A program made the translations under genes and the position numbers. DNA of 64,000 nucleotides from Paraburkholderia caballeronis (GTDB taxonomy: Bacteria > Pseudomonadota > Gammaproteobacteria > Burkholderiales > Burkholderiaceae): the NCBI RefSeq assembly GCF_900104845.1, contig NZ_FNSR01000003.1:1-64000 (forward strand), written 5' to 3'. Shown in pieces: positions 41,255-49,486 of this stretch (its first letter is position 1; every line of letters starts with the position of its first letter). The notes under the pieces are model-generated. The model ran no database searches. It was not told the origin of the DNA and was given only the letters and a program-made list of their open reading frames with translations.

Positions 41255-41316
41255 ACGCGTTGAGTGTCCCGGCCCGCGTCGGTAGCCGACAACGGCAAAA
41301 CACCGGCTCAACGCGT
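41255..41316. repeat. 10-bp perfect inverted repeat between convergent genes
   Basis: ACGCGTTGAG (41255-41264) and CTCAACGCGT (41307-41316) can pair around 42 bases. It lies between the LuxR regulator stop and the SET gene stop. It could be a long-loop terminator or a remnant of a mobile element end; no T run follows. Confidence 0.4.
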
Positions 41317-41357
41317 GTTCCGTCTGTCGCCGCAATCGGTTGAGCGCCAGCCTGCCG

Positions 41358-41795
41358 CTAGGGTCGGCCAAGCATCGTCCCGCGGCATTTTTTGCTGCCG
41401 CAGCGGCAGCGGTATCCGTCGAGCGTCGCCTGATCCGTCTTCGGCGGCACTTCCAGCGCGTAGTCGATGAAAAGCTCCTCGCCGGGTCCGATGTCCCGGA
41501 TCGCTTCGATGAACACGCGGTTGCCGTCCTCGATGGCCTCGCAGTTCGCCACGCACGCGTGATTGAGCCATCGCGCGCCGTTGCCGCCGCGGCCGCCGTC
41601 GATCACCCGGCCGTCCGAACGCCCGAACAGGAACGTATGCCCCTCCTCCGCGCGCCGCGAATGGTAGCGAGCCGCCTCGTTCCACGTGGTGACGAGCCCT
41701 TTGTATTCGAAAATGCGTTCGCCGGCGGCGAGCGGCTGCAGTGCAAACACGCCCTTGCCATGCACGGAGGATTTCCTGACGGTGACGCGTCTCAT
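41358..41795 (-). CDS. SET-domain protein lysine methyltransferase-like
   Basis: The 145-residue protein is a compact SET domain: VRKSSVHGKGVFALQPLAAGERIFEY (N-SET), RWLNHACVANCEA (SAM-binding NH..C motif), EELFIDYAL with the catalytic tyrosine, and a post-SET zinc cluster YRCRCGSKKCRGTML. It would use S-adenosylmethionine to methylate lysine, in eukaryotes mostly histones. Bacterial copies occur in several Burkholderiales, but the substrate is unclear. It stands alone; the start ATG at 41795 is well placed before the N-SET motif. Confidence 0.87.
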   Translation of the reverse strand: MRRVTVRKSSVHGKGVFALQPLAAGERIFEYKGLVTTWNEAARYHSRRAEEGHTFLFGRSDGRVIDGGRGGNGARWLNHACVANCEAIEDGNRVFIEAIRDIGPGEELFIDYALEVPPKTDQATLDGYRCRCGSKKCRGTMLGRP

Positions 41796-41938
41796 GGGCT
41801 CTGGAGTTCGAGGAAAGGCACGCAGTATAGCTCGCGAAAATGCAATGGAGACGTCTGCCAGCCGGCGTTTCCGGGCAACCTGTATCGACCTCGACCGCGG
41901 TGGTTCGCGCAACGAGAAACCGGCCACTCGCGCCGGGC

Positions 41939-43378
41939 TCAGCCCTGTTCGGGCTTCGCACTCGCGTCCGTCGCCCCGGTGTCGACGCGCCGGCCGCGCG
42001 CGATGTCGTCGCCGGCATTGCGCGCCAGCCGCCGCGTGACCAGGATCGACGCGAACGGGCATAAGCCGACCGCCACGAACGCCGGCCAGAAGTCGGACCA
42101 CGCGAGCGTCGCGTGGCCGTTCAGCGTCCGCGTGATCTGCAGCACGATCCCCGCCACCGTCACGCCGAGGCCGAGCGACATCTGCTGCACGACGCTGCCG
42201 AGGCTCGTCGCGCGGCCCACGTCGCGGCTGTCGATCTCCGCGTAGGTCATCGAGTTGAGGCTCGTGAACTGCAGCGCGGGGAAAAAGCCGCCGAGCAGCA
42301 CGACGGCCCAGATGAGCCACGTCGGCGTGCCGGGGAAAAACAGGCCGCAGGCGGCGATCGCCACGCCCGACAGCACCGCGTTGTAGATCAGCGTGTTGCG
42401 AAAGCCGAAGCGGCGCAGCACCGTGGAGGCGAGCGTGCGCATGAACATGCCGCCGAACGCCGACGCGCACGTGATGAGCCCGGATTCGAACGCGCTCATC
42501 CCATGGCCTTCCTGCAGCACGAGCGGCAGCAGGAACGGCACCGCGCCGAGGCCGATGCGGAACAGCGAGCCGCCGAGCACGCTCGCCTGGAAGGTCGGCA
42601 CGCGGAAGAAGCGCAGATCGAGCAGCGGCCGCGGCACGCGATACGCGTAGCCGACGTAGAGCGCGAGCAGCAGCGCGCCCGACACCGCCATCCAGACCGC
42701 GGTGCGCACCGGCACGAGGCCGCCGTCAAGGAACGACAACCCCAGCATGAACAGCGACGCGCCGCCCGCCGACAGCGTGAAACCGGTCCAGTCGAGCGGC
42801 CCCGGATGCGGCTCGTGCGTGTTGCGGATGTGGCGGTTGGTCAGCCAGATGCCGAGGATGCCGATCGGGATGTTGATGAAGAAGATCAGGCGCCAGTGCA
42901 GGTAGGTCGTGATGAAGCCGCCGAGCAGCGGCCCGGCCGCCGGCCCGAGCATCGCCGGCACGCTCAGGTAGTTCATCGCGCGGATGTACTCGGAGCGTTC
43001 GACGACGCGGAAGATGATGATGCGCCCGACCGGCACCATCATCGCGCCGCCCACGCCCTGCACGAACCGCGCGAGCGTAAACGTGAACAGCGAGGTCGAT
43101 GCGGCGCACAGCAGCGAGCCGGCGATGAAGATGCCGATCGCGACGCGGAATATCGTGCGGGCGCCGAAACGGTCGGCAAACCATCCGCATACGGGAATGA
43201 ACACGCCGAGCCCGAGCACGTAGCTCGTGACGGCGACCTTCAGCGTGACGGGATCGTGGCCGAACGTGCGCGCCATTTCGGGCAACGCGGTGACGATCAC
43301 GTTGGCGTCCACCGCCTCCATGAACATCGCACAGGCCACGATCACAGGGACAATGAAAGCCTTCAGGGCAAGGAGCAT
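41939..43378 (-). CDS. DHA2-family drug:H+ antiporter (EmrB/QacA type MFS)
   Basis: The 479-residue transporter has 14 predicted helices. It contains the EAVDANVIVTALPEMARTFG first-helix motif, the GWFADRFGARTIF loop motif, RFVQGVGGAMMVPVGR, and motif C-like NYLSVPAMLGPAAGPLLGGFI, all typical of DHA2 efflux pumps. There is no adjacent EmrA-type membrane fusion gene, so export would be across the inner membrane only. Substrate unknown. Confidence 0.9.
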   Translation of the reverse strand: MLLALKAFIVPVIVACAMFMEAVDANVIVTALPEMARTFGHDPVTLKVAVTSYVLGLGVFIPVCGWFADRFGARTIFRVAIGIFIAGSLLCAASTSLFTFTLARFVQGVGGAMMVPVGRIIIFRVVERSEYIRAMNYLSVPAMLGPAAGPLLGGFITTYLHWRLIFFINIPIGILGIWLTNRHIRNTHEPHPGPLDWTGFTLSAGGASLFMLGLSFLDGGLVPVRTAVWMAVSGALLLALYVGYAYRVPRPLLDLRFFRVPTFQASVLGGSLFRIGLGAVPFLLPLVLQEGHGMSAFESGLITCASAFGGMFMRTLASTVLRRFGFRNTLIYNAVLSGVAIAACGLFFPGTPTWLIWAVVLLGGFFPALQFTSLNSMTYAEIDSRDVGRATSLGSVVQQMSLGLGVTVAGIVLQITRTLNGHATLAWSDFWPAFVAVGLCPFASILVTRRLARNAGDDIARGRRVDTGATDASAKPEQG

Positions 43379-43574
43379 GGACAGCTGACGGACGGCGGCC
43401 GGAGCGGGAGAAGCCGGGATTATCGCATTGATCGGGCAGGGTTTCCCGCGATGACCGTGTCGTCATGCGCGGGTCGTGGGGCGGCGAACCGCGCGTCGCC
43501 GGTCGCGGGCGGGTGCATGGCCCCGGCGACAACGACGGTCCGAACCCCCGATGCCCCGCTGCCCAAACCCGTCG

Positions 43575-44510
43575 TCAGGAACCCGTCAGCTTCAGGTATT
43601 CGGTGCCCAGCGGAGTCAATTGCCCCTCTGCCCCAAGCAGGCTCGTGAAATGAGGGTCCGGGTTTTCGCGGCCGGTGAACCACGCGTAGCGAAACACGTC
43701 CGGGCGCATTTCGCAGGTTGTCACCATCTCCTGCATCTGCGCCTGCTGGGCCGCGAGCGTATCGATCTGCGAACCATCGCTGCCGCCATGCCAGTTCGCG
43801 AATTCGGTTACCCAGATCTGTTTGCCGTATTTGTCGAGACGGTCCAACTGCTGTGCGAGCCCGTAGTCGTACCAATGCATCGCGAGATAGTCGATGCGTG
43901 GAGCCCGGCCGCCGTTGGCCGCCTCGTAGTCCGCATAAAACGCGTCGAGCCAGACGATGGGATCGGAATAACCGGGCAGCGTCCCCCAGTTCATCGCCGG
44001 GCCGACGATCTTGACGCCGGTCTGCGCGGCGATGGCTTCGTAGCGCGGCCATAACGCCGCCGCCTGCGACGGCGTCATGTTCGCCTGATCGACAAGATTC
44101 GGCTCGTTCAGCACGAGCAGATACTTGATCGACGGATGGGCGCTCAGGTACGCAACGATCTGCGCGTCATTGAAGTTGCCGTTCCACAGCATCGGGATGA
44201 ATTCCATCCCGAAGCGGGTTTCATAGTCGGCGGGAAGCCCCGCGTTCGGCGTCGGACTCCAGTTGTACCACCAGCTGACGTTCGGCGACACCGCGGCCAT
44301 GTCGCCTGCCGACGCCAGATCGTATGCCATGCCGCGCTTTGAATTCTTTGCCGTCGTCGGCGGCGGCGCGGGCTGACCGTTCGGCGTGCCGGGCGAAGAA
44401 CTGCTGGACGAACCGGCATCGCCTCCTCCGCCGCCGCACGACGCAATGCCGACCGCAATGGCCAACGCAAACAGGCGTGTCGTGAAACGGCGCGATGAAC
44501 GGATCTGCAT
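43575..44510 (-). CDS. GH128-like glycoside hydrolase lipoprotein
   Basis: The 311-residue protein has a lipoprotein signal with lipobox GIASC near residue 25, a glycine/serine/proline linker (about 26-55), and a catalytic domain of the Asl1/GH128 type (beta-1,3-glucan hydrolases): RGMAYDLASAGD, VSWWYNWSPTPN, LLVLNEPNLVDQ with a likely acid/base Glu, LAMHWYDYG and WVTEFANWHGG with a likely nucleophile Glu. It would be anchored in a membrane facing the periplasm or surface. GH128 enzymes are common in fungi and plants and scattered in bacteria. Confidence 0.8.
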   Translation of the reverse strand: MQIRSSRRFTTRLFALAIAVGIASCGGGGGDAGSSSSSSPGTPNGQPAPPPTTAKNSKRGMAYDLASAGDMAAVSPNVSWWYNWSPTPNAGLPADYETRFGMEFIPMLWNGNFNDAQIVAYLSAHPSIKYLLVLNEPNLVDQANMTPSQAAALWPRYEAIAAQTGVKIVGPAMNWGTLPGYSDPIVWLDAFYADYEAANGGRAPRIDYLAMHWYDYGLAQQLDRLDKYGKQIWVTEFANWHGGSDGSQIDTLAAQQAQMQEMVTTCEMRPDVFRYAWFTGRENPDPHFTSLLGAEGQLTPLGTEYLKLTGS

Positions 44511-44765
44511 TGGATGCGAGCCAGATTAGGGTCCCTTCACCGTTTACGGCGTGCTGATCTGGACCTTTAGCGGCTGTCATCCGCCGCGAACGCGGGCAAG
44601 ACCCGTTGCGCGGCGGCTCCATAGGTACCCGGTTCCCATAAAAGGTAACCCTTCTCCTCCGCTCGCCGGGGCGCATGAAGCGCGGCGCGGCGCTTCGATA
44701 CGGCTCGCCGTCCGGCCCTGGCAGCGTGAACGCATCGGGTCGGCGCGTGACCGCCGTCCCCCGCA

Positions 44766-45482
44766 TCAGCACGCGTCGTGGAACGACAACTCCACGCCGA
44801 TGCGCTCGCCGCCGCGCACGCGGCTGATCGCATGCTTCAGATTCACGCGGTAATAACCGGCGCTGCCCTTGACCGGACGCTGCGCGGTGCTGATGATCGC
44901 CGCGTCGCCGAGGGTGAGCGGCAGCACCATCGGACGCGACTGCATGCGCGGGCGCTGCTCGGTCATCACGAACTCGCCGCCGTGAAAGTCGCGGCCGGGC
45001 TCGGTCAACAGCGCGACGACCTGAAACGGAAACACCTGCTCGCCATCGGCGCGTTGATGCAACGCCAGATAGTCGCCGTCGAGCAGCCGGTTCAGATGCG
45101 ACTGCGGTTGGGTCTGCCCCGCCTCCCGGTTGAGCCGCACGAAAGCGTCCAGTTCGGCCGGGTAACGACGATCGGCGTCGAGGCTTTCGCTCCAGCGATT
45201 TGCGATGACGGCCAGATGACGATAGAACGCGATCCGCCATGCCATCCACGGCGCGGGCAGGTCGCCGCCGAAGTAGAACAGTTCGCCGCGTCCGGCGTCG
45301 TCCACGGCAAGCGTCACGCGGCGCAGCGCATTCGACATGCCCGCCTCGCGCCCAGCTTGGCGGGCGTGCTCCGGCAAAAGCAGGCGCGGCAACAGCGCGT
45401 AGCCTTCGCGGTCCAGTTGCTCGCCGAGGTCCGCCCAGTCGAGGCGATCGATCGCGGTGGTCGATGAGGTCATCGCAGGCAT
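44766..45482 (-). CDS. 2-oxoglutarate/Fe(II)-dependent oxygenase, second paralog in the ogt operon
   Basis: The 238-residue Fe2OG-fold oxygenase resembles prolyl-4-hydroxylase-like proteins: DYLALHQRADGEQVFPFQVVALL carries the HxxxD-type iron-binding region, and a distal His in LKHAISRVRGGERIGVELSFHD completes the facial triad with the following arginine for 2-oxoglutarate. It lies six bases after ogt and is a paralog of the gene at 46102 (shared GGEFVMTE, HxxSRVRRG-like and SFHD/IFHD tail segments). Company with ogt suggests alkylation repair or protein modification; not established. Confidence 0.82.
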   Translation of the reverse strand: MPAMTSSTTAIDRLDWADLGEQLDREGYALLPRLLLPEHARQAGREAGMSNALRRVTLAVDDAGRGELFYFGGDLPAPWMAWRIAFYRHLAVIANRWSESLDADRRYPAELDAFVRLNREAGQTQPQSHLNRLLDGDYLALHQRADGEQVFPFQVVALLTEPGRDFHGGEFVMTEQRPRMQSRPMVLPLTLGDAAIISTAQRPVKGSAGYYRVNLKHAISRVRGGERIGVELSFHDAC

Positions 45483-45488
45483 CCTGTT

Positions 45489-46052
45489 TCAGAAGCCCGG
45501 AAGGGTCGCGTTTCGCGGGCCGCCGGATTTCGGCGCGAGCGCCTTCTCGTGTTCGAGCAGCCAGCGTTTGCGGTGCACGCCCCACGCATAACCCTTGAGT
45601 TCGCCGTTGCTCGCGATCACGCGATGGCACGGCACGACGATCGCGACCGGATTCGCGCCGTTGGCCGCGCCGATGTCGATCGCCGCGCGCGGGTCGTCGA
45701 AGCCGAGTGCCTTCGCGAGCTTGCCGTAGGTCGTCGTGCTGCCGACCGGGATGCGGCGCAATGCGGCCCACACGCGCCGTTGCAGATCGGTGCCGGCCGT
45801 CGCGGTCGGCAACGCATCCAGCGCGTTCAGATCGCCCGCGAAGTAGCGGGCAACGGCATTCGCGATGCCAGCGGGCGCGGGTCCATCGGTCAGGTCCGCC
45901 GGCGCGGCGCTGCCGTCATGCTCGCGCAGACCGCGATGCAGACGCGACCTGTGATCCGCGAAATCGAGCGCCCTGATCTGCTGCCGTTCGTCCGTGACAA
46001 GCAGCATGTCGCCGAGCGGCGACGCCAACGGGCTCAAGAACAGTTTCATCAC
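45489..46052 (-). CDS. ogt: O6-methylguanine-DNA methyltransferase
   Basis: The 187-residue suicide methyltransferase transfers the methyl group of O6-methylguanine to its own cysteine. The active site is IVVPCHRVIASNGELKGYAWGVHRKRWLLEHE, with an N-terminal RNase H-like region (MMKLFLSPLASPLGDMLL) and the helix-turn-helix area TTTYGKLAKALGFDDPRAAI. Start is GTG 46052 or ATG 46049. It lies between two related Fe2OG oxygenase genes on the same strand with short gaps, so one operon. Confidence 0.92.
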   Translation of the reverse strand: MMKLFLSPLASPLGDMLLVTDERQQIRALDFADHRSRLHRGLREHDGSAAPADLTDGPAPAGIANAVARYFAGDLNALDALPTATAGTDLQRRVWAALRRIPVGSTTTYGKLAKALGFDDPRAAIDIGAANGANPVAIVVPCHRVIASNGELKGYAWGVHRKRWLLEHEKALAPKSGGPRNATLPGF

Positions 46053-46101
46053 GCAATCCTCATTCGATGAAACGACTCGCGCGCCGGCCGGTGACCGGCC
46101 G

Positions 46102-46839
46102 TCAACGCGAATCGTGAAAAATCAACCCGACGGTGTGGCGTTTCCCGCGCCGCACGACGCTGACGCCATGGCGCATCGCCACCTTCCGGACGCCGCCGCG
46201 CTTCGCCGCCGCCGGACGATGATTGACGGTGAACACGACCGCATCGCCCCGGCGCAACGCGACGACGTCGGCATGCTGCCCGTTCGACGCGGTCTCCGTC
46301 ATCACGAACTCGCCTCCCGCGAAGTCGTCGCCGGGCTCCGACAACAGGATCGCCACCTGCAACGGAAAAACATGCTCGCCGTAGAGATCCTGATGCAGGC
46401 AGTTGTAGTCGCCTTCGCCATACTGAAGGATCAGCGGCGTCGGCCGCGTCTGTCCCGCCGCGCGGCACCGGCCGAGAAACGTGTCGAGATCGGGCGGATA
46501 CTGCACGTCGATGCGCAACAGCCGGTTCCATCGATTGGCGATCGGCGCGAGATGCGGATACAGCGCGTGACGCAGCCGGTCGAGCAGCGGCGGCAGCGGA
46601 TACGCGAAATACTTGTACTCGCCGCGTCCGAAGCCGTGGCGGGCCATCACGATCCGGCTGCGATAACCGTGCTCGCTGCCGTACATCGCTGCCAGGCTTC
46701 GACATTGATCCGCATCCAGCAGGCTGGGCAATATCGCGTTGCCGCGAGCGTCGAGCGACTGCTCGACACTAACCCAGTCGAATGCGTCGGCCTTCGTGGC
46801 GGGTTTCGTGTCGGCCACGTTCGCGGCATGGATTTTCAT
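46102..46839 (-). CDS. 2-oxoglutarate/Fe(II)-dependent oxygenase, first paralog in the ogt operon
   Basis: The 245-residue oxygenase has YNCLHQDLYGEHVFPLQVAILL (HxD iron site with a following basic/aromatic 2OG pocket), GGEFVMTE, and a distal MRHGVSVVRRGKRHTVGLIFHDSR with the third ligand and the 2OG arginine. Proteins of this group are often encoded with Ada or Ogt. The ATG at 46839 overlaps the upstream ada remnant stop by one base (TGATG), and the GTG at 46842 is an alternative. Fifty bases separate it from ogt. Confidence 0.83.
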   Translation of the reverse strand: MKIHAANVADTKPATKADAFDWVSVEQSLDARGNAILPSLLDADQCRSLAAMYGSEHGYRSRIVMARHGFGRGEYKYFAYPLPPLLDRLRHALYPHLAPIANRWNRLLRIDVQYPPDLDTFLGRCRAAGQTRPTPLILQYGEGDYNCLHQDLYGEHVFPLQVAILLSEPGDDFAGGEFVMTETASNGQHADVVALRRGDAVVFTVNHRPAAAKRGGVRKVAMRHGVSVVRRGKRHTVGLIFHDSR

Positions 46840-46970
46840 CACGCGCGCTCCTCCACGAGCAGCGCGCGCTTGCGATCAACGTCCCAGCGATAGCCGGAGA
46901 TCGGACCTTCGACGCCGCGGCCGGGCGCACGGTAGGGGTATTTGAACGCGGAGAACGAACGGGTTTTCAT
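46839..46970 (-). pseudogene. 43-codon remnant of an Ada/methyltransferase C-terminus
   Basis: A small open frame starts at the ATG 46970 and ends in a TGA that overlaps the oxygenase start. Its tail, GPISGYRWDVDRKRALLVEERA, matches the end of Ada/Ogt proteins (compare GYAWGVHRKRWLLEHEKA in the neighbouring ogt). The catalytic PCHR region and everything before it are missing, so a large internal deletion probably removed most of an ada gene but left a leader-like ORF coupled to the oxygenase. The first 19 residues (MKTRSFSAFKYPYRAPGRG) are of unknown origin. Confidence 0.6.
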
Positions 46971-46980
46971 GGCGTGTCAC

Positions 46981-47010
46981 TCGATGAATTGAAATTCGAT
47001 GAATTGAACA
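46981..47010. repeat. Two tandem 15-bp repeats just upstream of the ogt operon
   Basis: TCGATGAATTGAA occurs at 46981-46993 and 46996-47008, period 15. It begins 11 bases upstream of the ada-remnant start codon in an otherwise GC-rich area. It may be a regulator site or a small tandem duplication. Confidence 0.5.
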
Positions 47011-47230
47011 GTGAGTGCCACTTTAGGCGTTTCACCGCGCGCGGGAACTCCGCTCCTTGCGGTTGAATTCTGCGCGGCCGCCGTCGCGACGCCCGAGCCC
47101 GCCCGACGAAAAACCCGCGCGAATGGCACCGCAAGAAACGGGTATCAGAGCATGAAGGCGATCGATATCGTTCGCTCCACGGAAAAGCAATCCCGCTTCT
47201 CCGTTCATCGAGATCAGCAAGGAGTCGAAC

Positions 47231-47680
47231 ATGTCGAAGGAAGAGGACAACAAGGCGATCGTGGGCCGCTGGTTCACGCGCTTCTGGGGCGAGCAATGTG
47301 ACCTCGGCGTCGTCGACGAGATCGCCGCGCCGGACATGCTGCTCAAGTATTCGCTGCACGAGCCGCGCCGCGGCCGCGACGACATCAAGGCGTTCATGAC
47401 CGGCTTCCGCGCGGCGTTTCCGGACCTGAACTTCTGGGGCGTCGCCGACCTGATCGCCGAAGGCGACTATGTGGTCGGCCAGTGGGAAGGCGGCGGCACG
47501 CACACCGGGCCGGCGTTCGGCGACTTCCTCGCGGGGTCGCTGCCCGCAGCGTCCGGCCGCGCGATGCGCTTCACCGGCACCACGGTGCTGCGCCTGAAGG
47601 ACGGCAGGATCGTCGAGGAACTCGGCCTCGACGACGGCGTGACCGCGCTCACGCAACTGGGGCTCATCAGGACGGTTTGA
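47231..47680 (+). CDS. SnoaL-like/NTF2-fold ester cyclase family protein
   Basis: The 149-residue protein has the SnoaL-like polyketide cyclase or ester cyclase pattern: NKAIVGRWFTRFWGEQCDLGVVDEIAAPDM, DIKAFMTGFRAAFPDLNFWGVADLIAEGDYVVGQW, and GRAMRFTGTTVLRLKDGRIVEE. Members form an alpha+beta cone binding small hydrophobic ligands; many have no known reaction. CAAGGAG lies correctly upstream. It is divergent from the ogt operon. Confidence 0.85.
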   Translation: MSKEEDNKAIVGRWFTRFWGEQCDLGVVDEIAAPDMLLKYSLHEPRRGRDDIKAFMTGFRAAFPDLNFWGVADLIAEGDYVVGQWEGGGTHTGPAFGDFLAGSLPAASGRAMRFTGTTVLRLKDGRIVEELGLDDGVTALTQLGLIRTV

Positions 47681-48082
47681 GCGCGGACGGCGGCCGTTGC
47701 GGTTGCAGCGTCCTCGGGAACGCGGGCCGGCGAAAACCGGCCTGCCCGTGCTCGACGACGCTCGTGATCCAGTTGAACCGCGAAAAACGGAGCGTGTTTT
47801 CCGCTCCGCGGCCTTAGCGTGATCGCATCCTGAACACGCAACGAAGCCGGATCATGCTGCCACGCCTGCCGTTTCATACGCTCGCGGCGCAGCGCGAAAA
47901 CCGCGGAAACGGGCTGCGCCCGGAACTGCATGCGCTGCTCGAACGCGGCCCCGCGGGAAACAGGCCTCAGCGCGGGCATCGAGCCGGACGAAGCCGGATT
48001 TCCGTGCGAACGTTCGGACGCGCCCGCAAATCACGAGAACCCGCCGCCGCCGGAGTGACGCAGCGCGCGCGCCTCGCGGGCA
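47681..48082. other. Intergenic region between convergent SnoaL and PilZ genes
   Basis: The 402 bases contain a minus-strand terminator-like hairpin (47783-47808). The only longer frame (47854-48120) is a shadow-type sequence without homology. No gene is supported. Confidence 0.45.
47783..47808 (-). terminator. Intrinsic terminator, minus strand
   Basis: CGGAGCG (47808-47802 read on the minus strand) pairs with CGCTCCG around a 7-base loop and is followed by five Ts. It is about 275 bases beyond the PilZ gene stop, the nearest minus-strand gene upstream. Confidence 0.5.
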
Positions 48083-49009
48083 TCAACTCGATGCGACGCT
48101 TTCCAGCACGAAGTCCTTGATCTCGCGCCGCGCGTCGTCGGATACCTGAACGATCTCCAGTCCGTAACGGAAGCGGTCGCCGTCCTGGCGGCGGTTCCTC
48201 ACCTCGACCACGACCGCGACGGGCCGCGTGCGGCTGTCGACGGACAGGCTCATCGCCAGTTGCGCGCTTTGTCCGACGATCAGGAAATCGTCTTCCGTCG
48301 AGATGCCGAACCCGACCGAACTCATGTTCTCGATCAGCACGTCGGCCGTCGGGCGCTGATATTCGTGCGTCTGGAGCTTGCCGATGATCGACGTCGGCAC
48401 CCGATGGTGCCGGCGCACGATCGCCTGCGAAACGACCTCGGGATACTTGAGAAAGTGGCAGCCGAGCGGTCCGGCGCTTTCGGGCAGCAGCCGCGTGTTG
48501 AAGCGGAACACGCGCGACCCGGTGAAGAGCCGCGCTTCGTAGACCATCCCGGTCGTGAGCGTCGGCGCGTCCTGTCGCGTGTGACGGGCGATCAACGCCT
48601 CGTCGGGAATCACGCCGGCGAGTTCCATGCGCAGCGCGTCCGTGCTGCCCGCCTGCGTCAGGTGAAAGAACTCGACCTTCTGCCGCAGATTCGGCAGCGT
48701 CGGCCCCTTGCGCGCGGCGACGGCGCTTTCGCCGGCCTCGCCGTGGTCCGCGGCGGCCGCGCCGAAAAGCAGCGCGCTTTTATCCGCCGCGCCGGCCGAG
48801 GCCGGCTCCATCGCGGCGGAAGCCCCGCTGGAAGCCGCGAACTGCGCCGGCACATTCTCACGGTGTCCCAGGCGATACAGGCGGTCGAGCAGCCACGGCG
48901 AATCGACCACGTAGCCCTTCTGAAGCAGCAGCTTGCCGTCGCTGCTATAAACCGCGAAATCGGTCGGTTCGCCAAGCCCTACGTCGCCGGAAGACAGTTT
49001 TATCAGCAT
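48083..49009 (-). CDS. PilZ-domain c-di-GMP-binding protein (YcgR-like)
   Basis: The 308-residue protein has an N-terminal half of unknown fold, then a PilZN-like segment (GMVYEARLFTGSRVFRFNT), and a C-terminal PilZ domain with the binding motifs RRHHR (RxxxR, about residue 200) and NMSSVGFGI (NxSxxG). YcgR-like proteins slow flagella when c-di-GMP rises. It would be an output for the GGDEF/EAL protein at 7363, though any cyclase could serve it. It stands alone. Confidence 0.82.
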   Translation of the reverse strand: MLIKLSSGDVGLGEPTDFAVYSSDGKLLLQKGYVVDSPWLLDRLYRLGHRENVPAQFAASSGASAAMEPASAGAADKSALLFGAAAADHGEAGESAVAARKGPTLPNLRQKVEFFHLTQAGSTDALRMELAGVIPDEALIARHTRQDAPTLTTGMVYEARLFTGSRVFRFNTRLLPESAGPLGCHFLKYPEVVSQAIVRRHHRVPTSIIGKLQTHEYQRPTADVLIENMSSVGFGISTEDDFLIVGQSAQLAMSLSVDSRTRPVAVVVEVRNRRQDGDRFRYGLEIVQVSDDARREIKDFVLESVASS

Positions 49010-49486
49010 CTTGTTGGCACCATCAGGAATCCGTATTCTCGCAGCCGCCCGCCGCCGCGCCCGCGGAGCCGGTCGCTCCCGTTCGCACCTCCGCGTCGCC
49101 CCGATCGCGGCCCTTCTTACTGCGCGCAGGCGCTGCGCTACCGTGCGCCGTCGACGACAGCGTCACCGTCCGTCCCCTCCCCCGAGGGACCGCGATGACC
49201 GCCGGCGGGCACAAACAGGGCATCGGGACCGAATCTTTCGAAACGATTTCAACGCCAGCGACAAAGAGTGCATTTATGCTGTTTCACCGTTATGACGGCA
49301 ACGCTCCGCATCGGCAATCCTTTGTCGTGCATACGATACCCTGACTATTTCCTGCCGAACAGAACTTTTAACGGCGCTTTTACGGCCAAAGCAGAGGTCA
49401 CAGCAGAGGCGCGGTGTGGCGCCCCACTCGCCGGCGAAGAATGGAGTAACGTAGCGTTTCCCCGACTTTAGCCAGCCATTGCCCCC
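49010..49486. other. Intergenic region between divergent PilZ and monooxygenase genes
   Basis: These 477 bases hold no supported gene. The stretch 49260-49380 is lower in GC and likely contains both promoters. Confidence 0.4.

Noticed and set aside
47854..48120. 88-codon plus frame in the gap before the PilZ gene
   Set aside because: Runs into the conserved PilZ reading frame on the other strand and has no motif.
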